From contig CAJUGD010000005.1 in assembly GCA_910586205.1 (NCBI GenBank), positions 1-64,000 on the forward strand: a DNA stretch of 64,000 nt, written 5' to 3'. The position numbers and the translations under genes were made by a program. Below the pieces are notes generated by a model, which worked only from the letters and a program-made list of their open reading frames with translations, made no database searches and was not told the origin of the DNA. The stretch is from an uncultured Lachnospiraceae bacterium (GTDB taxonomy: Bacteria; Bacillota; Clostridia; Lachnospirales; Lachnospiraceae). Of this stretch, positions 27,297 to 38,100 are shown in pieces; position 1 is the stretch's first letter; the number at the start of each line of letters is the position of its first letter.

Positions 27297-27456
27297 TTAA
27301 TAATTTTGTAATATTTTAGATAACCTATAAAATTGGAAAATTTTTAAACTTTTTTCTGAACTTAAGCATAATTTTCAATACTGATTCATATGATAATAGT
27401 AAAGTTATAAAATCGTTCTGTATAAATTTTCACATGAAGTATAAGGAGAGAACAAA

Positions 27457-28134
27457 ATGGAAAAAACAAGCTATTCCATATCGGAGGCCGGTAAACTGGT
27501 CGGGGTGGAATCCCATGTACTGCGTTACTGGGAGGACGAGCTGCAGCTTGATATCCCGCGAAATGGAAAAAGCCACCGCTATTACACAGAATTACATATT
27601 CGACTGTTCCAAAAGATAAAAGAACTAAAAGAAAAAGGATATCAGCTAAAAGCCATAGAACAGGTTCTGAAAAAAATGATAGACGGTGACGAAGATATTA
27701 ACCCGGACCAGGTATTAGAGCAAAATGCGGTAAATATTTTAAAAGAAGGAAGTGCAGGGGAAGAAATGGAAGGGGAAACCAATTTAAAAACCATACCAAA
27801 ACAGGAAACCACAGCCATTGCCATTAACCAGGAAAAAATGGAACAATTCCAGCAGATCATGAATCAGGTCATCGGAAGAGCCGTCGGACAAGCCATCCAG
27901 GAAAACAATGAAGCTCTTAGTGATGAGATCAGCCGCCAGGTCAATGACAAAATGGTTCAGGAACTGGAATATATGATGAGAGTCAACGATGAACGAGCCG
28001 AAGAACGATTTAAAGCTTTAGACGAAACCCTGCGCGCATACCAAAAAGAAAGCAAAGGCAAGGCAGAAGCCGCTGCTACAAAGCTTCCCTTCTTCAAAAA
28101 GAAAAAATTCGGGCGAAGCGGTAAAAAATTATAA
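27457..28134 (+). CDS. MerR-type helix-turn-helix protein with a coiled-coil tail
   Basis: Residues 1-70 form a MerR-like winged helix: YSISEAGKLVGVESHVLRYW, then RNGKSHRYYTELHIRLFQKIKELKEKGYQLKAIEQVL. The rest, to 225, is charged and coiled-coil-like, ending in a lysine-rich KLPFFKKKKFGRSGKKL tail. Proteins of this layout in Firmicutes resemble RacA-type DNA-binding proteins more than metal-sensing MerR regulators; there are no ligand cysteines. A start-site AAGGAG lies nine bases upstream. It converges with dnaB across a strong terminator. Confidence 0.8.
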   Translation: MEKTSYSISEAGKLVGVESHVLRYWEDELQLDIPRNGKSHRYYTELHIRLFQKIKELKEKGYQLKAIEQVLKKMIDGDEDINPDQVLEQNAVNILKEGSAGEEMEGETNLKTIPKQETTAIAINQEKMEQFQQIMNQVIGRAVGQAIQENNEALSDEISRQVNDKMVQELEYMMRVNDERAEERFKALDETLRAYQKESKGKAEAAATKLPFFKKKKFGRSGKKL

Positions 28135-28144
28135 AAAGAGCCGA

Positions 28145-28190
28145 AAAAGCTGACCTGGAAAAATGTTTCTATTCCAGGTCAGCCTTTTAT
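28145..28190. terminator. bidirectional terminator between the MerR-like gene and dnaB
   Basis: GCTGACCTGGAA (28149-28160) pairs perfectly with TTCCAGGTCAGC (28172-28183). An A run precedes the left arm and a T run follows the right arm, so both convergent genes can use it. Confidence 0.85.
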
Positions 28191-28202
28191 AACCAGACAC
28201 CT

Positions 28203-29534
28203 CTACCGGGCCAGATTTACAAACTTTGTAAATTCCGGCTGCCACAAAAGATTTACCGTGCCAATAGGACCATTTCTCTGCTTTGCAATAATCACCTCTG
28301 CAATATTCGGGGTTTCTGTATCTTTGTTATAATAATCATCCCGATACAAAAACATCACAATATCCGCGTCCTGCTCAATGGCCCCGGACTCACGCAGATC
28401 CGAAAGCATGGGGCGGTGATCCTGCCTGGACTCACAGGCACGGCTCAACTGGGACAACGCAATCACAGGAGCATTCAGTTCCCTTGCCAATGCCTTTAAA
28501 GAACGGGAAATCTCAGAGATCTCCTGCTGCCTGTTCTCCCCCGTGCGCCCGCTTCCTGTCATCAGCTGAAGATAATCAATAATAACCATGCTGAGCCCGT
28601 ATTCCAGCTTCATCTTCCTGCATTTTGATCGCAGCTCAGTAATGGAAATGCCCGGTGTATCATCAATCAAAAGCTTAGAATTGCCAATAATGCCGATTCC
28701 CTCCACCACTGCATCCCAGTCAGAATCCGTCAGACTTCCGGTGCGGAGCTTCTGGGAATCCACATTAGACTCCATAGCCAGCATACGGTTCACCAACTGC
28801 TCCTTAGACATCTCCAGGCTGAAGACCATGCAGGGCAGCCCTTTTCTCACCGACACATGATCCACCAGATTCAGCACAAAAGCTGTTTTACCCATAGACG
28901 GGCGAGCCGCAATCAACACCAGATCCGACGGCTGCATTCCAGACGTTTTATAGTCTAAATCAATAAAACCCGTGGGAATCCCGGTTACAGTCCCCGGATT
29001 TTTAGAAGCCGCCTCAATCCTTTCCAGCACGTTAAGCGCCACTTGACGTATAGGGACAAACTCTGCTGAATCACGATTCTGAAGAAGATCAAACACTGCC
29101 TTCTCCGTGTCGGCAAGAATCTGGTCTAAGGGATCCCTGCCTGCATAGCAGCTATTGGCAATCTCCTCTGTCACCTTAATAAGCCTTCTCAGCACTGCTT
29201 TTTCCCGCACAATATTCGCATAGGATTTGGCATTTGCCGAGGTAGGCACAGTACCTAATATCTCGCGCACAAACTCAAGGCTGCTGACCTCCGGCGGAAC
29301 ATCCTTTTCTTTCAGCCGATCCTGCAGTGTCACCAGGTCAACCGGCTTTCCCTCATTAAACAGTTCCGTCATGGCATCAAACATGATTCCATAAGAACGC
29401 TGATAAAAATCTGCCTCAGACAAAATCTCCGAGGCAGCAATAATCGCATCCTTATCCATAAGCATCGAACCGATCACTGACTGTTCCGCTTCAATGCTGT
29501 GAGGAAGCACCCGTTTAATTAAAGCATCTTCCAT
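28203..29534 (-). CDS. dnaB: replicative DNA helicase
   Basis: DnaB is the hexameric 5'-3' helicase of the replication fork. The 443-residue protein has the N-terminal helical domain (PHSIEAEQSVIGSMLMD), a linker helix, and the RecA-like C-terminal domain with Walker A ARPSMGKTAF, Walker B MVIIDYLQLM and the SQLSRACE and MFLYRDDYY blocks. Length and order are normal, with no intein. It follows rplI by three bases in the conserved gdpP-rplI-dnaB order of Firmicutes. Cytosolic, essential. Start and stop are clear. Confidence 0.97.
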   Translation of the reverse strand: MEDALIKRVLPHSIEAEQSVIGSMLMDKDAIIAASEILSEADFYQRSYGIMFDAMTELFNEGKPVDLVTLQDRLKEKDVPPEVSSLEFVREILGTVPTSANAKSYANIVREKAVLRRLIKVTEEIANSCYAGRDPLDQILADTEKAVFDLLQNRDSAEFVPIRQVALNVLERIEAASKNPGTVTGIPTGFIDLDYKTSGMQPSDLVLIAARPSMGKTAFVLNLVDHVSVRKGLPCMVFSLEMSKEQLVNRMLAMESNVDSQKLRTGSLTDSDWDAVVEGIGIIGNSKLLIDDTPGISITELRSKCRKMKLEYGLSMVIIDYLQLMTGSGRTGENRQQEISEISRSLKALARELNAPVIALSQLSRACESRQDHRPMLSDLRESGAIEQDADIVMFLYRDDYYNKDTETPNIAEVIIAKQRNGPIGTVNLLWQPEFTKFVNLAR

Positions 29535-29537
29535 GGC

Positions 29538-29984
29538 TTATGCTTCCACAATCTTTACTGTCAGCTTTGCTGTCACATCCTTGTGAAGCTTAAGCGGCAC
29601 CTGATGGGTTCCAAAAGTCTTAAGAGGCTCTGGCAGCACCAGCTTCTTCTTGTCAATATCCAATCCTAGCTGCTCGGTGGCTGCCGCCGCAATCTCCTTA
29701 CTGGAAACCGAGCCAAATGCCTTGCCGCTTTCCCCAGCCTTCATGGAAAGGCTTACGGAACCAGCCTCGATTTTTGCTGCAAGCTCTTTTGCTGCCGCAA
29801 GTTGTTCTGCCGCAAGCTTGGCCTCATTGGCCTTCTGAAGCTTTAAATCATTCAGATTCTTTGATGTTGCCTCCACTCCCAGCTTTTTCGGCAAAATAAA
29901 ATTCCTGGCATATCCGTCATTTACCTTGACAATCTGCCCTTTTTTCCCCAATGCCTTTACATCCTCCAACAGTACGATTTCCAT
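29538..29984 (-). CDS. rplI: 50S ribosomal protein L9
   Basis: The 148-residue protein begins MEIVLLEDVKALGKKGQIV and continues NDGYARNFILPKKLGVEAT, the hallmark N-terminal domain of L9. The long central helix and C-terminal domain ending VTAKLTVKIVEA follow. It lies between gdpP and dnaB, with the gdpP stop overlapping its start codon as TAATG. L9 bridges the base of the L1 stalk and helps keep the reading frame. Normal length. Confidence 0.97.
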   Translation of the reverse strand: MEIVLLEDVKALGKKGQIVKVNDGYARNFILPKKLGVEATSKNLNDLKLQKANEAKLAAEQLAAAKELAAKIEAGSVSLSMKAGESGKAFGSVSSKEIAAAATEQLGLDIDKKKLVLPEPLKTFGTHQVPLKLHKDVTAKLTVKIVEA

Positions 29985-32023
29985 TATGATATATCTCCTT
30001 TCTCAAGCATATTATCCAAAACCTCTTTAACCCGCCTCTTGGCTTCCTCGATGGATGCACCCTCAAGCTGTGCACCTGCAACTGTCCTGTGGCCGCCTCC
30101 GCCAAGTTGCTCCATCATGACCTGTACATTCACCTCATCAATGGAACGAGCGCTTAAATAAATCTTCCCATGATATTCTGTCAGCACAACCGATGCTTTA
30201 ATCCCCTTAATATCCAAAAGCTCATTAGCCGCCTGGGCTCCCACAATCGTAGGACTTTGCAGCCCCTCTGCCGGACAGACGCCAATCGAAAACGAATCCC
30301 GATATACCTCTGCTGATGTAATCGCAGAAGCTCTTGCCTTATATTCCGTCATATCATCCCTAAACAGCTTACGAACCCGGGTCACATCCGCACCGCTGCG
30401 CCGCAGATATGCCGCTGCCTCAAAGGTCCTTACCCCTGTCTGATTGGTAAAATTCAAGGTGTCAATTACAATCCCGGCATACATGGCATCCGCCTCCGCA
30501 GACTTGATCTTAATATCATCCGCAATATACTGCAGCACCTCTGCCACCATCTCACATGCTGAAGATGCATAAGGCTCTACATAAGATAACACTGCATTTC
30601 CAATAATCTCACTGCTCTGCCGGTGATGATCCAGAACCACAATGGTCTTTACCATATGCAAAAGCTCCGGCGCATCTGTAATGCTGGGCCGGTTCACATC
30701 CACTACCACCAGCATGGTATTATTATCCACCAATTCAGCCGCCTGCGCCCCATTTAAAAACAAATCCTCCGGGTACTCCGGATTCCCCAAAAATCGATCC
30801 ATCATAGGCTGTACAGAGGTAGTTACCTCATTAATCACAATATGAGACTTCTTATTTAAGGAAGACGCAATCCGGTAAATCCCAAGAGACGCCCCAAAAG
30901 AATCAATATCCCCCAGTTTATGTCCCATAATCAGCAAGCGATCCTTTGTCTCCATCAGCTCCCGCAGCGCATGAGCCTTTACTCTGGCCTTTACACGGGT
31001 AGCTTTCTCAAGCTGCTGGGACTTACCCCCATAATACTGAATCTTTCCGGCATCCTTCACTACAGCCTGATCGCCGCCCCTCCCCAACGCCATATCAATG
31101 GAAACACGGGCATACTCATAATTCTGATTGTAGTTCTCGCCGTTCATGCCAATGCCAATACTAAGCGTTACAGCCATCTCATTGCCAATATTAACTGCCT
31201 TAACATCCTCTAAGATGCCAAATCGCTCCTCCTGAATCTGTTCCATATATTTCTGTTTGATCATGAAAAAATACTTATCTTTCTCTGTCTTCTTCACAAT
31301 CCCGTCCATAGCCCCGATATACTTATTGATCTTTCTGTCTATTAAGGCCGTGAGAAGCGAACGGCGAACCTCCTCCACGCTCTCTAACGCTTCTTCATAA
31401 TTATCTAAGTAGATAAGCCCTGCCACCATCTTCTCATCTGTAATCTCCTGACGATACTGCAGAATCTCTGTCTCATCAAACAAATAAACAGCCAGCATTT
31501 TCTGCCTGCCGGAAATGATCCCAATCCCATCCTCCTCATCCCCTGTAACATATACCGGACGTACATCTACACGAAACTTTCTGTTCTGATAGGTGATATG
31601 AATATGGGCAATATCATCTGTGCTGAGATCCGTCCTAGTCATCTCCGGAAATAGAGACACAAGATTCTTCTTTAAAGACTTCTTTTCCGATAATATCTCC
31701 TGAAGCGCCTCATTGGCCCACAGCAAACTTCCATCCTCATCTGCCAATCCATAGGGAACTGCCATCTCTGCTAAAAGCTGCTTCTGAATCCAGGCATATT
31801 GAGCAGAAAACTCTACCAATCCGCTTAAAATGCGCCTTTTCTGATGAAGACATATAACCACAGCAGCAATAAGATAGCACAATGTAAATGGGAGCAGAAG
31901 AAAGCCAGACGTCTTGTTTAAAGCCGCCACTGTAATATTTCCAGATATCAGAAATAAAGACAAAAGCAGCGGCCAAGACAAAAATAACTTTAACTGGCCT
32001 TTTATTTTTATATTTTCCTTCAT
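29984..32023 (-). CDS. gdpP: cyclic-di-AMP phosphodiesterase GdpP-like
   Basis: The 679-residue membrane protein degrades c-di-AMP, an essential osmotic and cell-wall signal. Two N-terminal helices precede a PAS-like domain, a degenerate GGDEF domain (residues 160-300, lacking the GGDEF motif) and a DHH/DHHA1 phosphoesterase with LGDIDSFGASLG, VVDVNRPS, VVLDHHRQS and GGGGHRTVAGAQ. I begin at the ATG at 32023, seven bases after AGGAG; an upstream in-frame ATG at 32065 lacks a site. It has its own TATAAT promoter and a structured leader. Confidence 0.93.
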   Translation of the reverse strand: MKENIKIKGQLKLFLSWPLLLSLFLISGNITVAALNKTSGFLLLPFTLCYLIAAVVICLHQKRRILSGLVEFSAQYAWIQKQLLAEMAVPYGLADEDGSLLWANEALQEILSEKKSLKKNLVSLFPEMTRTDLSTDDIAHIHITYQNRKFRVDVRPVYVTGDEEDGIGIISGRQKMLAVYLFDETEILQYRQEITDEKMVAGLIYLDNYEEALESVEEVRRSLLTALIDRKINKYIGAMDGIVKKTEKDKYFFMIKQKYMEQIQEERFGILEDVKAVNIGNEMAVTLSIGIGMNGENYNQNYEYARVSIDMALGRGGDQAVVKDAGKIQYYGGKSQQLEKATRVKARVKAHALRELMETKDRLLIMGHKLGDIDSFGASLGIYRIASSLNKKSHIVINEVTTSVQPMMDRFLGNPEYPEDLFLNGAQAAELVDNNTMLVVVDVNRPSITDAPELLHMVKTIVVLDHHRQSSEIIGNAVLSYVEPYASSACEMVAEVLQYIADDIKIKSAEADAMYAGIVIDTLNFTNQTGVRTFEAAAYLRRSGADVTRVRKLFRDDMTEYKARASAITSAEVYRDSFSIGVCPAEGLQSPTIVGAQAANELLDIKGIKASVVLTEYHGKIYLSARSIDEVNVQVMMEQLGGGGHRTVAGAQLEGASIEEAKRRVKEVLDNMLEKGDIS

Positions 32024-32049
32024 GGTTCTTCTCCTTGTTAAGTACGCCA

Positions 32050-32142
32050 TGTCCACGAACCTCATGCGGCGCCTTTCGCCTGCATTCGCTAAGTGGACAG
32101 GTATTGCTCACACGAAGCTGGTAAAACACTTCGCTAAGTGTT
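32050..32142 (-). promoter_or_regulatory. structured leader of gdpP with two hairpins
   Basis: Read on the minus strand, the message begins with AACACTT-AGCG-AAGTGTT (32142-32125), a perfect hairpin at its 5' end. A second hairpin has TGTCCAC/GTGGACA arms (32099-32050) around a GC-rich centre. ACTTAGCGAA occurs in both. No known riboswitch consensus is evident, including that of the c-di-AMP ydaO class. Confidence 0.45.
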
Positions 32143-32145
32143 CAC

Positions 32146-32174
32146 ATTATACCACAAGAAGAAAGTTTCGTCTA
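32146..32174 (-). promoter_or_regulatory. promoter of the gdpP-rplI-dnaB operon
   Basis: On the minus strand TAGACG (32174-32169) and a perfect TATAAT (32151-32146) are 17 bases apart. It lies only 16 bases past the stop of the giant repeat gene, so transcripts from that gene may run through it. Confidence 0.65.
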
Positions 32175-32189
32175 GCAATCTCCCTCTTA

Positions 32190-35100
32190 TCAGGCTGACA
32201 TATTTTCCAGCATAGCCGCTGCTTGATTCCTGTCATGATAATGTCTTTTCTTTATATTTCCGGAATCATCATACTCATACTCAATCATTCCATATCCTTT
32301 TGTACAATTCACTACATTGTTCTTATCATCATAATATATTTCAAAAGCCTTTCTCCCCTTATCATCATATTTGTATTTAACAGCCGCATATCCCTCTTTT
32401 CTGTTCATAATTAATTCTTTATTTTCATCTAAATATTCACTCCGCAGCAGCAACTTCTTTTCATAAATATTTTTTATACCGGCATACCCTAAGTCTTTAC
32501 GAATAACCCTTGGATAATTATTATCACCATTATATTGAAAATAACCGTCAAAAGTTAAATTATTATAATCATCATATACCTTATAATTTAACTTAGCTCC
32601 AAAAGCTTCTGGTTCTATGTAATTACCATCCAGGCCGCAATACCATATATAATTCTGATTTCCTCTTTTGTCGTATTGGTATTTTAAGCCTGCATAATGA
32701 TATTGCTCACTAATAACAGGTTCTTCTTTAATATCATAATAATATTCCTGTTCTAACTGACACAATTCATTATACTTTCTTTTTAATACTGCATAACCAT
32801 GCTTCTTGCTCATAACCAAATTCCCGTTTCCATCCAAATAACGGATTTCCAATAATTGTCCTTTTTCATATTTCTTTTTCACCGCAGCATAGCTTTCACC
32901 CTTCTCCACAATAGGAAGTCCTTCCATGTCAAGAGCCGTTTCTTCTATCATATTTCCCACAGCATCATAGATCCTTCTGATTTGCGCGCACCCGATAGTG
33001 TTTTGGAACATCAATTTTCCGTCCTGATCCAGATATTGAACAATTACTTCCCTCCCATCTCCATTATATTCATATCGTAAACCATTACAATTATATTTTG
33101 TATTTAAAACCGGTTTTATATCCCCATCATAATACTGTTCCAAAACAAGCCGGCCAAAATCATCATATTCCCGTGCCGCAACAGCATAGTTTTCTTTACA
33201 AAGAGTTAAATCATTATCCACGTCCAAATAGGTGACTCGTGTCATTTTTCCCCTTTCATATTGTGCCTTATAGGCGGCGTATCCAAGATCTGTCCGCACT
33301 ATGGGTTTTCCCTCCAGATTCAAATATGACTCCAAAATAATATTTCCATATTCGTCGTACATCCTTTTAATCTGAGCACAGCCATAATCGCTTCTGATAA
33401 TTCGTTGTCCATTTAATCCTATATACTCTCTATCTGTCAGTTCACCTCTTTCATTATAATAGTAATTTACACCTGCACAGTCATATTTAGTACTAATAAT
33501 AGGCTGATTTTCTTGCCCATAATATCGCTCAGAAATACAATTCCCCTCATCATTATACCTTTTTTTAATGATGGCGTAACCACCGTCTGTACAAAGAGTT
33601 AACTCTCCATCAATATCAAAATACCTTGTTTCTACACAATTCCCATTCTCATAAATACTCTCAAAAGATGCATACCCTATATCCCGCCGAATCACTGCTT
33701 CTGTTTCACCATCTTCTATATTCAGATAGCACTGCCTGATCACATTTCCGGCAAAATCATATTCTGTCCGGACTTCTGCCACTCCCCGGTCGTTTCTTGC
33801 CGTTATATTGCCGTCAAGTCCCAAATACGAGATAACGCTCTCATTGCCCATTTCGTCATAATCATATTCCATTCCGGCACAGCGATATTTCGTACTGATA
33901 ACAGGTTCGTCCTTCACACCAAAATATAGCTCTGAAACACACCGGGAAAATTCATCAAATTCTTTTTTGATAATAGCATAACCACTATCCTGACGGAATG
34001 TCAAATTTCCTTCCTGGTCATAATATCTTGTTTCTGCACGCTCCCCATTTCTGTATATATATTCAAAGGACGCATAACCACCCTCTTTCCGAACAGCAGG
34101 TTTTCCATCCGCACCTATAAAAGAACACTTTTTGACATTTCCAAATGAATCATACACTTTTTTTTCCTGTGCATATCCACAATCAAATCGATTGATTCTA
34201 TTATTATCTGTTCCCATGTATGTTTCTTCTGTAGTATTTCCCCATACATCATAAGAATATCGAATTTCCGCACAATAATTTTTTGTATTAATAACAGGCT
34301 GCTCATCTGTACCATAATAAGAAACGGAACTAAGCCGCCCTCTTGCATCATATTTCCTCTTTATCATGGCATAATAACCATCTTTACAAGCTTTCAGATT
34401 CTCCTCTGTATCATAATATCTTGTTTCTATACAGACATTTCCATCATAAAAAGACTCATATGACGCATACCCCAAATCCCTGCGCACTATAGGCTGATCT
34501 TCTGTGTCAAGATAAATTTCTTTTGATATATTTCCGCAAAAATCATATATTCTTTTAATCTGTGCACAACCATAATCTTTCCGAAACATTAAATTCCCCC
34601 TGCCATCCCTGTATTGAATAAGTGCTTCATTTCCTCTGGCGTCAAAGTGAATTTCAATTCCAGCACATCCAAATCTTTTGTTGATAACAGGCTTATTATC
34701 CACATCATAATATCTTTTCCAAACACACTGATTCAAAGGGTTATACTCTTTTCTAAGGATGGCATATCCCTCATCCCAACGCATAACCAACTTATTATTT
34801 TTATCTAAATATCTAGTCTCTATACAGTTTCCATCCTCGTAATAATTTTTATAAGAGGCATAACCTCCTGTTTTCCAAACAGCAGGTTCTCCATACTCGT
34901 CAAGAAAAAACTCCTCTGTCTTATTCCCCCATTTATCATAGATACTCCTTAGTTGTGCATATCCCAAATCCGGTCGTATCATCATTTTCCCATCCAATCC
35001 TATATATTGGATCTCCGTCCTATTCCCCCACTGATCATAAGAATAATCATATCCCGCACATTGATACTCTTTATTTATAACCAGTTCATTGTTGGTTCCA

Positions 35101-38100
35101 TAATAGCGAAAGGCAATCGATTGATCCAGGTCATCGTATTCCCGTTTGACAATGGCATATCCCTTATCTTTGATTCGCACCAGTCTGCCCTTCTCGTCAA
35201 AATACCTGCTTTCCACACAATTTCCGTTTTCATATATATCTTGAAATGAACTATAACCAACAGACGGTCTTACAACAGGTTTATGCCCGACATCAAAATA
35301 CCTTTCCCCTATTATATTTCCTGTTTCATCATATACCCTCTCTACCTGTGCACAGCCAAATCCGCCACGAATCATCAACTCCCCATTGGAACCTATATAC
35401 CGGATATATTTCTTATTTCCTTTTTCGTCATATTCATACTCAAATCCCGCACAGCCATATTTAGTGCTGACAACAGGCTTCTTGTCTGAACCAAAGTAGT
35501 GTTCTGATAAACATTGACCAAATTTGTCGTATTCCTTTCTTATAACAGCATACCCCAAATCTTTGTGTTTTACCAACTTTCCCTTTTCATTGAAATAGCT
35601 GCTTTCTATTTGCTTTCCCTTTTCATATTTATTTTCAACTGACGCATATCCTTTTTCCTGCCGTATCATAAGATTACCGTTTTCATCTAAATAATCCTCT
35701 TTTATCAAATTCCCCCAATCATCATAAGACTGGTTAACCTGTGCACAGCCATAATCCGGCCGAATCATCAATTCATTTTCCACGCCTAAATACTGAATAC
35801 TGATTTCGTTACCTCGCTCATCATACCTGGATCGAACTCCTGCATATTGATTTTTCTTGCCAACAACTTTCTTTGATTTTTCATCAAAATACTCGGTTAA
35901 ATAACACCGTCCAAAATCATCATATTTTTTCTTAATTACCGCATAACCCGTATCTATTCGTTTTATCAGTTTATTATTCCTATCGAAATACTGGCTTTCT
36001 ATCCAGGTTCCATTACTGTCATAAATGCTTCTATACGACGCATAACCAACATCCTTCCGCACCACAGGATTACCCTTAATATCAAAGTATTCCTCTCCAG
36101 TTAAATTTCCTTTATCATCATAATTTCTCACAACTTTTGCAATACCATAATCTCTGCGAAGCATCAGCTTTCCATCTTCGCCTATATAACGTATTTCTTT
36201 CTCATTTCCAAACTTGTCATAAGAATACTCAAATCCGGCACATTGATATTCCTTATGTATTACACGCTCACCGTCAGCTCCTTTGTATGACACAGAAAGA
36301 CACTGCCCCCATTCGTCATGAGTTCTTTCTATAATGGCATAACCTGTATCATGCCTCTCTGTCAGGATCCCATTTGCATCAAAATACTGACGTTTAACCC
36401 AAACTCCATTTGTATATATTGATTCATAAGATGCATAACCTACATCTTTTCTTATAACGGGATTTCCGTCCTTATTAAGATAACTTTCCTTTAAAAGATT
36501 ACCCTGATTATCATATTCTTTTTGGATCTGCGCAATCCCAAAATCTTTTCGAATCATCAAGTTGCCGTCTTGACCCAGATATTGAATACCTGTCTGGTTC
36601 CCGTTCTCATCATAGGAATACATCATTCCTGCACAATGATATTCCGTGCTAATGACTGGCTTTTCATCTACGCCAAAATATTTTTCGGATATGCACTTTC
36701 CCCGTCTGTCGTACTGATATCTTATCACCGCATACCCTTCGTCCTGCAGTACCAACTGTCCCTCCGTCCCATAATGATACAATGCCTGCAGCCGCCCTCT
36801 GTCATTATATTCAAACTGCCTTGCAGCACATCCGATGTCTTTGCGTAAAACAGGCTGACCATCCCCATCCAGATATTCCTCTTTAACTTTATTTCCGTTA
36901 TCATAAATGTACTTTATCATCACAGCTCCTGTATTCTTATCTGGCATTGCTCTTAGCATCTGTTTCCAATATGCCTCGTAATACTCTTTTACTAACTTCC
37001 CAGATTCAAATTCCGTATAAACCACAGCGCACCCTGTATCAAGACGATTTACCGGTTTACCATCTTTACCTTTATACCGCTCACAGATCAGATTTCCATC
37101 GTCTCCATAATCATATAAAATCTCTGCAACCCCATAATCCATACGGCAAACCGGATTCCCTTTTTCATCAAAATATGATTCCTGAATCAAAAAACCACTT
37201 TCATTATAAGTCTGTTCCTTTTTTACATAACCCATTCCGGCAAGTGGTATCAAATTTCCCTGAGTATCCCAGTAGGTAGTGATTTTTATGTCACCTTCTG
37301 ACTGAGTGCTCCACTGATAGCGAACAACAGCATACCCCAGTCTCCGGTTTATAATCTGATTTTTCTCTGTATCCATATAATAAACAGCTTTTAGCTGATC
37401 ATCATTCTGATTGTCATACTCATATCTTACCATTGAGAAACCATCTTTGTTTAAGCATGGCTTACCCGCCAAATTAAAATACCATTCATCTGTTAAACGC
37501 AGCTTTTCATCATAACCAAACCTCTTTTCTGCATACCCCATCTCATTCTCCACCAACTTTTTTTCCTTATCAAAATAGCTAACAGATAAAATATTATATT
37601 TAGGCCCCATGATGTATTGGATAGAAGAATATTTGCGCATCCCATCTGAATTTTTTTCCTGATCAACATAATCAGAGGTTAAATTACTCTCCTGATCAAA
37701 AAAGATATCTGATTTTGTCAAAGTTTTCTCTCTTATTTCCATAATATCCTCAGAACCTTCTTTCCCATCCGCTGTTTTTTCCTGATTGCTTTCATTTAAC
37801 TCAGAAGACCCTCTGTCCAAACCTTCTTGATAATCATAAATCCGATCTGCTGTTTTCTCTGCTGCCTCAAAGATTTCCTCCCCATTTTCCCATCTTTCTA
37901 ATTCTTTTCCCTGCAATTTTTGAGCCTCTTTGAGCCTATCCTCCTGAATTTCTTCCTGACCAAGAGTAACTACTATCTTTGTTTGATTAAATTCCGTTTC
38001 CTTCTCAAATCCCACATAACTGCTCCGAAGCTTTTCATGTTCAGCAGCTACCCTGTCATAGTTTAAAAACTTTTCTCCCGTTAATTTAGCTCCGTCATAA

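Noticed and set aside
32050..32142. c-di-AMP (ydaO-type) riboswitch before gdpP
   Set aside because: Hairpins are present but the conserved ydaO sequence blocks are not visible.
32394..36743. CRISPR array
   Set aside because: The repeats are 99 and 393 bases, diverged and in frame within one long coding region; there are no identical short repeats with spacers.
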